Assembly: GCA_020635035.1 (NCBI GenBank)
Contig: JACKAO010000007.1
Coordinates: 124,001 to 188,000, forward strand
Direction of reading: 5' to 3'
Source of the DNA: Calditrichia bacterium
GTDB taxonomy: Bacteria; Calditrichota; Calditrichia; Calditrichales; J004
DNA length: 64,000 bases
How positions within the stretch are numbered: position 1 is the stretch's first letter; each line of letters begins with the position of its first letter. The translations under genes and the position numbers were made by a program. The notes beneath the pieces were generated by a model. That model ran no database searches. It worked only from the letters and a program-made list of their open reading frames with translations, and had not been told where the DNA came from. Below are positions 44,865 to 52,555 of this stretch, piece after piece.

Positions 44865-46406
44865 ATGATATCTAAAGTGTATACTGCAGCCCTGATGGGG
44901 ATTGATGCCTACCAGATCGAAGTTGAGACACACACCGAAGGAAATGTACCATACTTTGGCATTGTTGGTCTTCCAGACAATGCTGTAAAGGAGAGCCGTG
45001 AAAGGGTTGTTTCCGCTATAAAAAATTCCGGATATAAATTTGTACATCAAAGACGTATTACAATAAATCTTGCTCCCGCGGATGTGAAGAAAGAAGGTTC
45101 ATCCTATGATTTACCAATCGCTATCGGCATTCTGACAGCTCAGGATGATGTAAATATTAATCATCTGCAGGAGTATCTTATCTTGGGTGAATTGGCACTC
45201 GACGGTACAATACGCCCTGTTCATGGGAGCCTTTCAATTGCCATTACTGCGCGCAAACTTGGTTTTAAAGGGGTGATTATTCCATCTGAAAATGCCCGTG
45301 AAGCATCAATGGGGGGTGCAGATATCAGTGTAATCCCTGCTAATCACCTAACCGATGTTGTTAATTTTCTGAATAACAAACTTCAGATAGATCCATTTAA
45401 AACAGACATAGAAGATTTGTTCAGACAGGGACAAAATTCAAGATTTGATTTTGCTGATGTAAAAGGCCAGGAGCATGTTAAAAGAGCCTTGGAAGTTGCT
45501 GCAGCCGGTGGACATAATATCATAATGGTCGGGCCGCCCGGTTCCGGCAAAACGATGCTTGCTAAAAGATTTGCAACTATACTGCCACCGCTTTCATTGG
45601 AAGAAGCAATCCAGACAACAAAGATACATTCTGTTGCTGGTTTGCTGGAATCTGATCATGGTTTGGTTAGTACCAGGCCGTTTCGTTCACCGCACCACAC
45701 AATATCTGATGCGGCTCTTGTTGGCGGCGGAAAATTTCCACGTCCCGGTGAAGTGAGTCTTGCACACCATGGCGTACTTTTTCTTGATGAATTGCCTGAA
45801 TTCAAAAAGAATGTTCTCGAAGTAATGCGCCAGCCCATGGAAGATGGTAAAGTGACAATCTCGCGTGCTGCTTTTTCTCTTACTTATCCGGCTAATTTTA
45901 TGCTTGCTGCTGCTATGAATCCCTGTCCGTGCGGATATTTTGGAGACCCCAACAGAAGCTGCAGTTGTGCCGCCCCACAAGTTCAGCGCTATCTGGCTCG
46001 TGTTTCAGGACCGCTGCTGGATCGCATAGATATACATATAGAAGTTCCCGCGGTGAAATTTAAAGAGCTGTCATCCGAGAGAAAGGGCGAGTCATCGGCG
46101 CAGATCAGGGAGCGTGTTGAAAAGGCGAGACAAATACAATTACTGCGATTTAAGAATGAGCAGGATATCTTTAGTAATGCCGATATGCCGCCGGCTGAAA
46201 TCCGAAAATTCTGCAAAATTAATGATGATGGCCAATCCTTGTTAAAGACAGCCATCCAGCGGCTGGGCTTATCCGCCAGGGCCTATGACCGCATTTTAAA
46301 AGTGTCGCGGACAATTGCCGACCTTGAAAATTCAGCTGAAATACTCACAAACCATATCAGCGAAGCCATTCAGTACCGCAGCCTGGACAGGGAAATCTGG
46401 GCTTAA
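44865..46406 (+). CDS. YifB/ComM-family Mg-chelatase-like AAA+ ATPase
   Basis: The 513-residue protein has the N-terminal ChlI domain with a Lon-protease-like fold (GLPDNAVKESRERV, INLAPADVKKEG). The AAA+ core has Walker A GPPGSGKTMLAKR, Walker B VLFLDELPEF and FRSPHHTISDAALVGGG. A cysteine cluster follows (NPCPCGYFGD, CSC), and then a C-terminal Mg_chelatase_C domain. ComM, the characterised relative, is a hexameric helicase that extends branch migration during natural transformation. No other competence gene is in the window. It is followed by a 451-base gap. Confidence 0.95.
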   Translation: MISKVYTAALMGIDAYQIEVETHTEGNVPYFGIVGLPDNAVKESRERVVSAIKNSGYKFVHQRRITINLAPADVKKEGSSYDLPIAIGILTAQDDVNINHLQEYLILGELALDGTIRPVHGSLSIAITARKLGFKGVIIPSENAREASMGGADISVIPANHLTDVVNFLNNKLQIDPFKTDIEDLFRQGQNSRFDFADVKGQEHVKRALEVAAAGGHNIIMVGPPGSGKTMLAKRFATILPPLSLEEAIQTTKIHSVAGLLESDHGLVSTRPFRSPHHTISDAALVGGGKFPRPGEVSLAHHGVLFLDELPEFKKNVLEVMRQPMEDGKVTISRAAFSLTYPANFMLAAAMNPCPCGYFGDPNRSCSCAAPQVQRYLARVSGPLLDRIDIHIEVPAVKFKELSSERKGESSAQIRERVEKARQIQLLRFKNEQDIFSNADMPPAEIRKFCKINDDGQSLLKTAIQRLGLSARAYDRILKVSRTIADLENSAEILTNHISEAIQYRSLDREIWA

Positions 46407-46857
46407 TAATTTTTGAGTTTGATTTGTCTTGTTGTGAAAGTCAGGTATTGAATTAAAAGCTCCGTTTAATAGGATTGAGAAGCTAAATTAAATTATTGAT
46501 GTATCATTCTTGAAGGCTTTAAATAAAGCTGAAGTTCATTCATCGAATCCGCCTGTTTGCCAAATTCTTTTCCAAATGCTGGAAAAAAGTTATTATAGAT
46601 TCGCCAACCGTTTTTAAAATATGGATGTTGTTTGTGTGGTAATCAATTTTTTACTGTTTTATTCAGATATCTTTTCACTCCTGAATGTAATTTATTATGG
46701 TGAATTTATAACTAATCTAAGGAATCTTTATCCGGGTTAAAGAGTTATTCGGTCTAAGAACAAAACACAATACAGCCAGCCGTGCTCTTGTTGCTTTGCA
46801 ATAAAACACGAATTACATTAAAAAGCTAATAAGTAATTTTAGAAAGGCCTTATTTTA
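46407..46857. other. 451-base intergenic region before korA
   Basis: This is the largest gap between genes in the window. I found no coding frame of credible composition, no tRNA-like fold and no strong terminator. There are small hairpins, for example TCCA-AATGC-TGGA and TTGC-TTT-GCAA near 46790-46803. The last bases carry GAAAGG at about 46842-46847, the likely ribosome-binding site of korA. The length would suit a long regulated leader, but nothing specific can be recognised. Confidence 0.5.
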
Positions 46858-48705
46858 ATGACGGTAAAAAATACTGTTAAAGCTTCAGAAAAAAAGCAAA
46901 GAATTACGATTCGATTTGCCGGAGATTCCGGTGACGGTATCCAATTATCAGGCGGCCAGTTCACAAATACGACTGCTTTATTTGGCAACGATTTATCTAC
47001 ATTACCGGATTTCCCAGCAGAGATAAGGGCACCTGCCGGTACCCTGTTCGGTGTGTCAGGTTTTCAGATTCAATTCAGTAGTACGGATGTGCATACTCCG
47101 GGTGATGAGTTTGATGTTTTGATAGCGATGAATCCGGCTGCATTGAAGGTAAATCTGAAACAACTAAAGCAGAATGGTATCATCATCGTAAATAAAGATG
47201 CCTTCTCAGTAAGAAATTTGAAATTGGCAGATTATGACCAAAATCCACTTGAAGACCGATCCTTGGATGGCTATCAGGTTTTTGATGTTCCTATTACATC
47301 ATTAACCAGAGAAACATTGGTCGATACGTCTCTGTCAGCGAAAGAAAAAGATCGCTGCAAAAACTTTTTTGCGCTTGGCATTGCCTATTGGATGTTTACA
47401 CGTCCGCTGGATACAACTCTGAGATGGATTGAAACAAAATTCAAATCTAAACCCGATCTGGTTGAAGCAAACTCCCTGGCATTAAATGCAGGTTACGGTT
47501 ATGCACTTTCCACGGAGATTTTTACAACGTCATATCATATTGAACAGGCAAAAGTTGAACCGGGAATTTATCGAAATATAACAGGAAATGAAGCCATAGT
47601 AATCGGTTTGATTACTGCTGCAAAAAAGGCCGGAATGGAACTTTTTCTTGGAGGATACCCGATTACACCAGCCAGTGATATTCTTCATTATATGTCGCGA
47701 TACAGAAATTATGATGTGAAAACATTTCAGGCGGAAGACGAAATTGCCGGTATCGGTGCAGCTTTAGGTGCATCTTTTGCAGGAGCTTTAGGAGTTACTG
47801 CGTCCAGCGGACCGGGTATTGCTTTAAAATCAGAATTCTTAGGGTATGCAGTCATGACCGAACTACCGCTGGTTGTAATAAATATCCAGCGAGGCGGTCC
47901 TAGTACGGGTTTGCCAACAAAAACTGAGCAATCAGATCTGCTACAGGCTGTTTATGGCAGAAATGGTGAAGCACCGATCCCGGTAGTAGCAGCACAAAGC
48001 CCTGCCGATTGCTTTAATGCTGCATTTGAAGCTGCGAAAATAGCATTAAAATTTACGACTCCTGTGTTATTGCTTTCAGATGGTTACATTGCCAATGGAG
48101 CTGAGCCATGGCGAATACCGGATCCGGATAACATCCCGGAAATTAAAATTCAATATGCAGAATCGAACGGTGAATACAAACCCTATCTGAGAAATCCTGA
48201 TACATTGTCGCGGATAATGTCATTACCCGGAACAGCCGGTAATGAGCATCGTCTGGGTGGTCTGGAAAAAGAAGACATTTCAGGAAATGTTTCATACGAC
48301 GCGGATAATCATGATAAAATGGTGCGATTAAGAGCTGAAAAAATATCAAAAATTAACACTCTTGTAAGCAGCCCTGTACTTGATGGTGAAAGTAAGGGTG
48401 ATGTGCTGATTATTAGCTGGGGCAGTACTTTTGGAACTATAAAAAATGCAGTCGAAAAAATAAGAGAGAATGGTAACTCCGTTTCATGGTATCATATGAG
48501 ATGGATAAATCCATTACCGCCCAATCTTTCAGAATTTATACATAATTTCAAACACGTGCTTGTTCCTGAAATTAATCTGGGACAACTTATTAAAATAATC
48601 AGATCAGAATATCTCGTTGATGCCAAACCATTTAATCTCGTTCGCGGTTTGCCATTTAGCACACGCGATATTATAAATGCTTATTATTCGATAACAGGAA
48701 AATAA
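46858..48705 (+). CDS. korA: 2-oxoacid:ferredoxin oxidoreductase, fused gamma-alpha subunit
   Basis: KorA and KorB together oxidise a 2-oxoacid (probably 2-oxoglutarate) with CoA, reducing ferredoxin, and can run in reverse to fix CO2. The 615 residues fuse the gamma domain at the N-terminus (IRFAGDSGDGIQLSGGQF, PDFPAEIRAPAGTLFGVSGFQ) to the alpha pyrimidine-binding domain (LFLGGYPITPASDILHYM, FQAEDEIAGIGAALGASFAG, RGGPSTGLPTKTEQSDL). A domain-II-like region follows. Two bases separate it from korB. The fused-gamma form without a ferredoxin-like delta subunit is the KGOR type of aerobic and microaerobic bacteria. Confidence 0.94.
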   Translation: MTVKNTVKASEKKQRITIRFAGDSGDGIQLSGGQFTNTTALFGNDLSTLPDFPAEIRAPAGTLFGVSGFQIQFSSTDVHTPGDEFDVLIAMNPAALKVNLKQLKQNGIIIVNKDAFSVRNLKLADYDQNPLEDRSLDGYQVFDVPITSLTRETLVDTSLSAKEKDRCKNFFALGIAYWMFTRPLDTTLRWIETKFKSKPDLVEANSLALNAGYGYALSTEIFTTSYHIEQAKVEPGIYRNITGNEAIVIGLITAAKKAGMELFLGGYPITPASDILHYMSRYRNYDVKTFQAEDEIAGIGAALGASFAGALGVTASSGPGIALKSEFLGYAVMTELPLVVINIQRGGPSTGLPTKTEQSDLLQAVYGRNGEAPIPVVAAQSPADCFNAAFEAAKIALKFTTPVLLLSDGYIANGAEPWRIPDPDNIPEIKIQYAESNGEYKPYLRNPDTLSRIMSLPGTAGNEHRLGGLEKEDISGNVSYDADNHDKMVRLRAEKISKINTLVSSPVLDGESKGDVLIISWGSTFGTIKNAVEKIRENGNSVSWYHMRWINPLPPNLSEFIHNFKHVLVPEINLGQLIKIIRSEYLVDAKPFNLVRGLPFSTRDIINAYYSITGK

Positions 48706-48707
48706 TT

Positions 48708-49730
48708 ATGCAGGAAACTTTGCAAAAAGATTCAGTTACTCAATATTCAAAAGATGATTTTAGTTCAGATCAGGAAGTGCGCTGGTGCCCGGGATGCGGA
48801 GATTATTCCATTCTTGCGCAGACTAAAAAGGTACTCCCTGAACTGGGTATTCCCCGGGAAAAAATCGTTTTTGTTTCAGGAATTGGCTGTTCCAGCCGTT
48901 TTCCGTACTATGTTAACAGTTACGGTATTCACAGTATTCATGGCCGTGCACCGGCAATTGCCAGTGGTATAAAGTTAACCAATCCGGAACTAAAAGTTTT
49001 TCTTGTGACAGGTGATGGTGATGGTTTGAGTATTGGGGGAAATCATCTTATCCATTTATGCCGCCGAAATATTGACATCACGGTTTTATTATTTAATAAC
49101 AGGATTTACGGATTAACAAAAGGGCAATATTCGCCGACTTCCGAGAAAGGGAAAATCACAAAATCTTCACCATATGGTGCGCTTGAAAATCCCTTTAATC
49201 CTATTAAAATGGCAATCGCCGCCGGTGCAACATTTGTAGCACGAAGTATTGATCGCGAGCCAAAACATCTTGCAGAGACCATTGCGGAAGCTGCAAAACA
49301 CAAAGGAACATCCTTTGTAGAGATTTACCAAAACTGCAATATTTTTAACGATGGTGCTTTCGAACAGCTGACAGGAAAAGAAAAAAAGGATCATATCGTA
49401 ATAATGGAAGAAGATAAACCGTATATTTTTGGCACTAACAATGATCAGGTTATTGACTGGCGCGATAATCATTTTTATCGAGAAAAACTTGATAGTTCTA
49501 AGTCGTATATCAATCATACTCCGAATAAAAAAAGAGATGCGATCGAGTTCGCTTTGGCTGAATTATCAGACAATCCGGAACTGCCCACACCAATTGGTAT
49601 ATTCAAAAGAACAAATGAAGAAACTTATGATGGATTATTGACCAAACAGGTGTCAGATGTCAAAGAAAAATTAGGAAATGGCGATTTAAATAAATTATTG
49701 TTCTCCGGAAATACATGGGAAATTAAATAA
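48708..49730 (+). CDS. korB: 2-oxoacid:ferredoxin oxidoreductase, beta subunit
   Basis: The 340-residue beta subunit binds thiamine diphosphate and an iron-sulfur cluster. RWCPGCGDY (Cys27, Cys30) and VSGIGCSSR give cluster cysteines, and VTGDGDGLSIGGNH through LLFNNRIYGLTKGQYSPTS is the TPP/Mg2+ motif. TKGQYSPTS is the pattern of 2-oxoglutarate-type enzymes. It lies 2 bases after korA, so the two subunits are made from one transcript. The response regulator gene begins 24 bases after the stop. Confidence 0.95.
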   Translation: MQETLQKDSVTQYSKDDFSSDQEVRWCPGCGDYSILAQTKKVLPELGIPREKIVFVSGIGCSSRFPYYVNSYGIHSIHGRAPAIASGIKLTNPELKVFLVTGDGDGLSIGGNHLIHLCRRNIDITVLLFNNRIYGLTKGQYSPTSEKGKITKSSPYGALENPFNPIKMAIAAGATFVARSIDREPKHLAETIAEAAKHKGTSFVEIYQNCNIFNDGAFEQLTGKEKKDHIVIMEEDKPYIFGTNNDQVIDWRDNHFYREKLDSSKSYINHTPNKKRDAIEFALAELSDNPELPTPIGIFKRTNEETYDGLLTKQVSDVKEKLGNGDLNKLLFSGNTWEIK

Positions 49731-49754
49731 TTATTAATGAGCTAAACGCAACTG

Positions 49755-50738
49755 ATGCAAAATTTACCACAAAACAATCCTAAGATTCTGATAGTTGACG
49801 ACTCACCGGATAATATTTACACTTTAGAACAGATCCTGGAAGATTTTAATTATGAAATCCACAAGGCACTTAATGGAAATGAAGCCTTACAAAAAATCTC
49901 TGAAATTGACCCGGATCTGATTTTGCTTGATGTGGTAATGCCCGGAATGAATGGTTTCCAGGTGGCCAGTATTGTTAAAGAAAATGAAAGTACACGCCTT
50001 ATTCCCATTATAATGTTAACGGCTCTTGAAGGCAAAGAAGACAGGCTTAAAGGTTATCAGGTTGGAGTTGATGATTTTATTTCAAAACCTTTTAATATTT
50101 TTGAGCTTCGGGCACGCGTCCGTAACCTTTTAAAATTGCGCACTTACGTAAATGAACTGGAACACGCTGAGCAGATAATTTTTAGTCTTGCCCGGACGGT
50201 TGAAGCAAAAGATAAATACACGGAAGGGCACAGCGAAAGATTGTCTAAAATGAGTTCTTTGTTGGGCAGCCGGCTTAACTTTCCTAAAGAAGATATTGTA
50301 ATTTTGAGACGTGGCGGAATATTACATGATATCGGTAAAATCGCTATACAGGATTCAATTCTTCAAAAAGAAGGCCCTTTGACTGATGAAGAATTTGATA
50401 TCATTAAAACACACCCTGAAATCGGAGAGCGTATTTGTGCTCCGTTGAAAAGTCTGAAACCTATACTGCCAACAATCATGCACCATCATGAGAAGTTTGA
50501 TGGAAGCGGATATCCTGCCGGTTTAAAGGGAGAAGATATTCCAATCCATGCCCGTATCATGGGAATTGTTGATTGTTTCGATGCACTAACCACTACCCGA
50601 TCCTACCGGCCGGCAATGACGCTGGAAAAAGCTTTGTCTATTATGGATTCTGAAACATCAAAAGGTAAATGGGATCCAATTATTTTTGATAAATTTATTG
50701 AGCTTGTTCATAAAAAAGAACTTGCTTTACTGGACTAA
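49755..50738 (+). CDS. Response regulator with HD-GYP domain (c-di-GMP phosphodiesterase)
   Basis: The 327-residue protein joins a complete receiver domain (acidic pair in IVDDSPDN, acceptor in LLLDVVMPGMNG, MLTAL, SKPF) to an HD-GYP domain. The latter has LHDIGKIAIQD, THPEIGERI, MHHHEKFDGSGYPAGLKGEDIP and FDALTT, so all metal and GYP residues are present and hydrolysis of cyclic di-GMP is expected. Its own kinase is not adjacent; the kinase at 52556 in the same run is a candidate. It opens the signalling block that ends at 57173. Confidence 0.95.
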   Translation: MQNLPQNNPKILIVDDSPDNIYTLEQILEDFNYEIHKALNGNEALQKISEIDPDLILLDVVMPGMNGFQVASIVKENESTRLIPIIMLTALEGKEDRLKGYQVGVDDFISKPFNIFELRARVRNLLKLRTYVNELEHAEQIIFSLARTVEAKDKYTEGHSERLSKMSSLLGSRLNFPKEDIVILRRGGILHDIGKIAIQDSILQKEGPLTDEEFDIIKTHPEIGERICAPLKSLKPILPTIMHHHEKFDGSGYPAGLKGEDIPIHARIMGIVDCFDALTTTRSYRPAMTLEKALSIMDSETSKGKWDPIIFDKFIELVHKKELALLD

Positions 50739-50786
50739 TCAGAATCCTTCTATATTACTGATATTTCTTCATTTAAATAGATTTTG

Positions 50787-50805
50787 TTTTGAAATATTTT
50801 CAAAA
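50787..50805. promoter_or_regulatory. Inverted repeat TTTTGAA-ATATT-TTCAAAA upstream of the LapA/SPOR/Crp genes
   Basis: Perfect 7-bp arms surround a 5-base centre, 45 bases before the LapA-like start. Its core TTGAA-N5-TTCAA resembles in outline the dyads bound by Crp/Fnr-type regulators. Such a regulator is encoded in the same group at 51870, so autoregulation is possible. It could also act as a weak terminator of the HD-GYP gene. Confidence 0.3.
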
Positions 50806-50849
50806 ATATTTAAGTTCAAAGAATTGATCTTAATTAATAGAAGTTAGAT

Positions 50850-51200
50850 ATGCGTATTGTTCTTACATTCTTTTGGGTTTTATTAGGTTTCTTAATTTTA
50901 TACATTTTCTCTCAAAATGTAGGCCAGACAGTTTCTGTAGATCTGTTATTTGTGCAGTATGAGCAAGTCAATCTGATTACAGTTACATTTATCTGTTTGT
51001 TACTCGGTTTTATTCTTGGTTCAGTCTTCTTTACTATTCATATCATCCGATCAAAAAAGGAAAAAAATCATTTGTTAAGACAGGTTAAATCTTTAACAAA
51101 TAAGCTTGCTGAATCAGAAAAAAAACAACAATCCGGGCAAGATGAAGAATCCGATACTGATAATGAACCACCCAATCATTTCTTTCCGCCGGTTAAATGA
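50850..51200 (+). CDS. LapA-like (DUF1049) membrane protein
   Basis: A 116-residue protein with two membrane spans (VLTFFWVLLGFLILYIF and ITVTFICLLLGFILGSVFF) and a cytoplasmic charged coiled tail ending in an acidic, Pro-rich stretch. This is the layout of the lipopolysaccharide-assembly LapA/DUF1049 family. The stop overlaps the first possible start of the SPOR gene. Whether it acts in LPS control is unknown; its placement before a SPOR protein and a Crp/Fnr regulator is unusual. Confidence 0.8.
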   Translation: MRIVLTFFWVLLGFLILYIFSQNVGQTVSVDLLFVQYEQVNLITVTFICLLLGFILGSVFFTIHIIRSKKEKNHLLRQVKSLTNKLAESEKKQQSGQDEESDTDNEPPNHFFPPVK

Positions 51201-51220
51201 TAAATTACAGGAATTTTAGA

Positions 51221-51862
51221 ATGAATATGATCCGTTTATTCTTTCTGTTCTTATTTATGTTTTCTGGATTTTTGTACAGCCAGGGAAGTGAGACTTTATT
51301 CAAAATGTATCAGCAGAGGGAATATCAGCAGGTAAAAGAAAAGTATAATCAGATTAAAGGGAATTTAACAAAATCCGAACAGTTATTCTTTGAATCTCTC
51401 CTGATGCCGGATGCTGAATCGGCATTTACGAATTACAAAGAACTTTTTGATAAATCTGATGGAAGGATTAAATATTTTGCGGCAGAGCGATTAAAAGATT
51501 ATTACTATGCAAAAGGGTATTACAGCACAGCGTCAGATTATGAGCGTTATCTTGTCGAAAACAGATCATTGATTGAAACTCCTGAAGTAACATTTCAATT
51601 GGATGAAACTCCTGAAGTCCAGGAAGATGCGGAAAAACTTTACATTCAGGTGGGTGCATTCGGACTTGAAGATAATGCACAACAAATGCAACAGATGTTA
51701 CAAACACAGAAGGTTGAATCTTCAATTGTAAAAAAAGAAGTAAACAGCAGGTTGTTGTATTGTGTGTGGGTGCATGGAAAAGAAAATTTTCAGCAAACTT
51801 TGAATTTAGCAAATGATTTGAAACAGAAATATCATCTGGATTTTAAAATTATTAAAGAATGA
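51221..51862 (+). CDS. SPOR-domain periplasmic protein
   Basis: From ATG 51221 (CAGGA 8 bases upstream) the protein has a signal peptide (RLFFLFLFMFSGFLYSQ). A helical TPR-like region follows (EYQQVKEKYNQIKGNLTKSEQ, outlined), and then a C-terminal SPOR domain (KLYIQVGAFGLEDNAQQM to the end) that binds denuded septal peptidoglycan. An earlier ATG at 51197 overlaps the upstream stop and is the alternative. The linker contains ETPEV twice, encoded by a 15-bp direct repeat at 51574-51588 and 51604-51618. The Crp/Fnr gene starts 7 bases after the stop. Confidence 0.86.
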   Translation: MNMIRLFFLFLFMFSGFLYSQGSETLFKMYQQREYQQVKEKYNQIKGNLTKSEQLFFESLLMPDAESAFTNYKELFDKSDGRIKYFAAERLKDYYYAKGYYSTASDYERYLVENRSLIETPEVTFQLDETPEVQEDAEKLYIQVGAFGLEDNAQQMQQMLQTQKVESSIVKKEVNSRLLYCVWVHGKENFQQTLNLANDLKQKYHLDFKIIKE

Positions 51863-51869
51863 GGTTAAG

Positions 51870-52547
51870 ATGGACTTAGATATTTTGCGTTCAATTCCTT
51901 TGTTCTCTGAACTTAGCGATGAAGACCTGATTGAAATTTCAAAACAAACAGTACGTCAGATCTATAAAAAAGACAACATGGTTTTAATTGAAGAAGAAGT
52001 TGGCTCGACCATGTTTGTTATTCTCGACGGACGTGTGAAAATATCCCGAATTAGTGATGAAGGACGCGAAGTAATTTTATCCATCTTGTGTGATGGTGAT
52101 TTTTTCGGGGAGATGTCAATTCTTGATGGACAAACGCGCAGCGCAAATGCTGTAACACTTGAAGATACTGAGATGCTTATTTTCAGACGTGAAAACTTTC
52201 TTCAAATGCTTTATGAATATCCCCAGGTTGCCATTAACCTATTAAAAGAGTTAGCGCACAGACTGAGACGCAGTGATTCTCAAATAAAAAGTTTATCGCT
52301 TCAGAATGCATTGGGCAGAGTTGCTTCTACTATTTTACGAATTGCTGATGATTCCGGTACCATTAAGCATGGAAAAGTTGAAATTGCCAGTTTGCCCCCG
52401 CAACAGGATTTGGCAAATATGGCAGGTACAAGCCGTGAAACAATTTCTCGTGTTATCAAGTCTCTTAGCCAGCTTGGATATGTTCAAAAACAAGGTAGTA
52501 AACTTATCATTGTTGAGTATGATCGATTTAAACAGGATTTTTCCTGA
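51870..52547 (+). CDS. Crp/Fnr-family transcriptional regulator
   Basis: A 225-residue regulator with an N-terminal cyclic-nucleotide-binding fold and C-terminal helix-turn-helix. The phosphate-binding cassette reads GDFFGEMSILDGQTRSANA, keeping the Gly-Glu and Arg-Ser residues that contact cyclic nucleotides. No N-terminal cysteine cluster of Fnr type is present. The DNA-binding part contains QQDLANMAGTSRETISRVI. It should activate genes in response to a cyclic nucleotide, possibly including its own group. The kinase gene follows after 8 bases. Confidence 0.93.
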   Translation: MDLDILRSIPLFSELSDEDLIEISKQTVRQIYKKDNMVLIEEEVGSTMFVILDGRVKISRISDEGREVILSILCDGDFFGEMSILDGQTRSANAVTLEDTEMLIFRRENFLQMLYEYPQVAINLLKELAHRLRRSDSQIKSLSLQNALGRVASTILRIADDSGTIKHGKVEIASLPPQQDLANMAGTSRETISRVIKSLSQLGYVQKQGSKLIIVEYDRFKQDFS

Positions 52548-52555
52548 TACCCTAA

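Noticed and set aside
51574..51618. 15-bp direct repeat TGAAACTCCTGAAGT
   Set aside because: It encodes a repeated ETPEV in the linker of the SPOR protein, so it is a small coding duplication and not a mobile or regulatory element.
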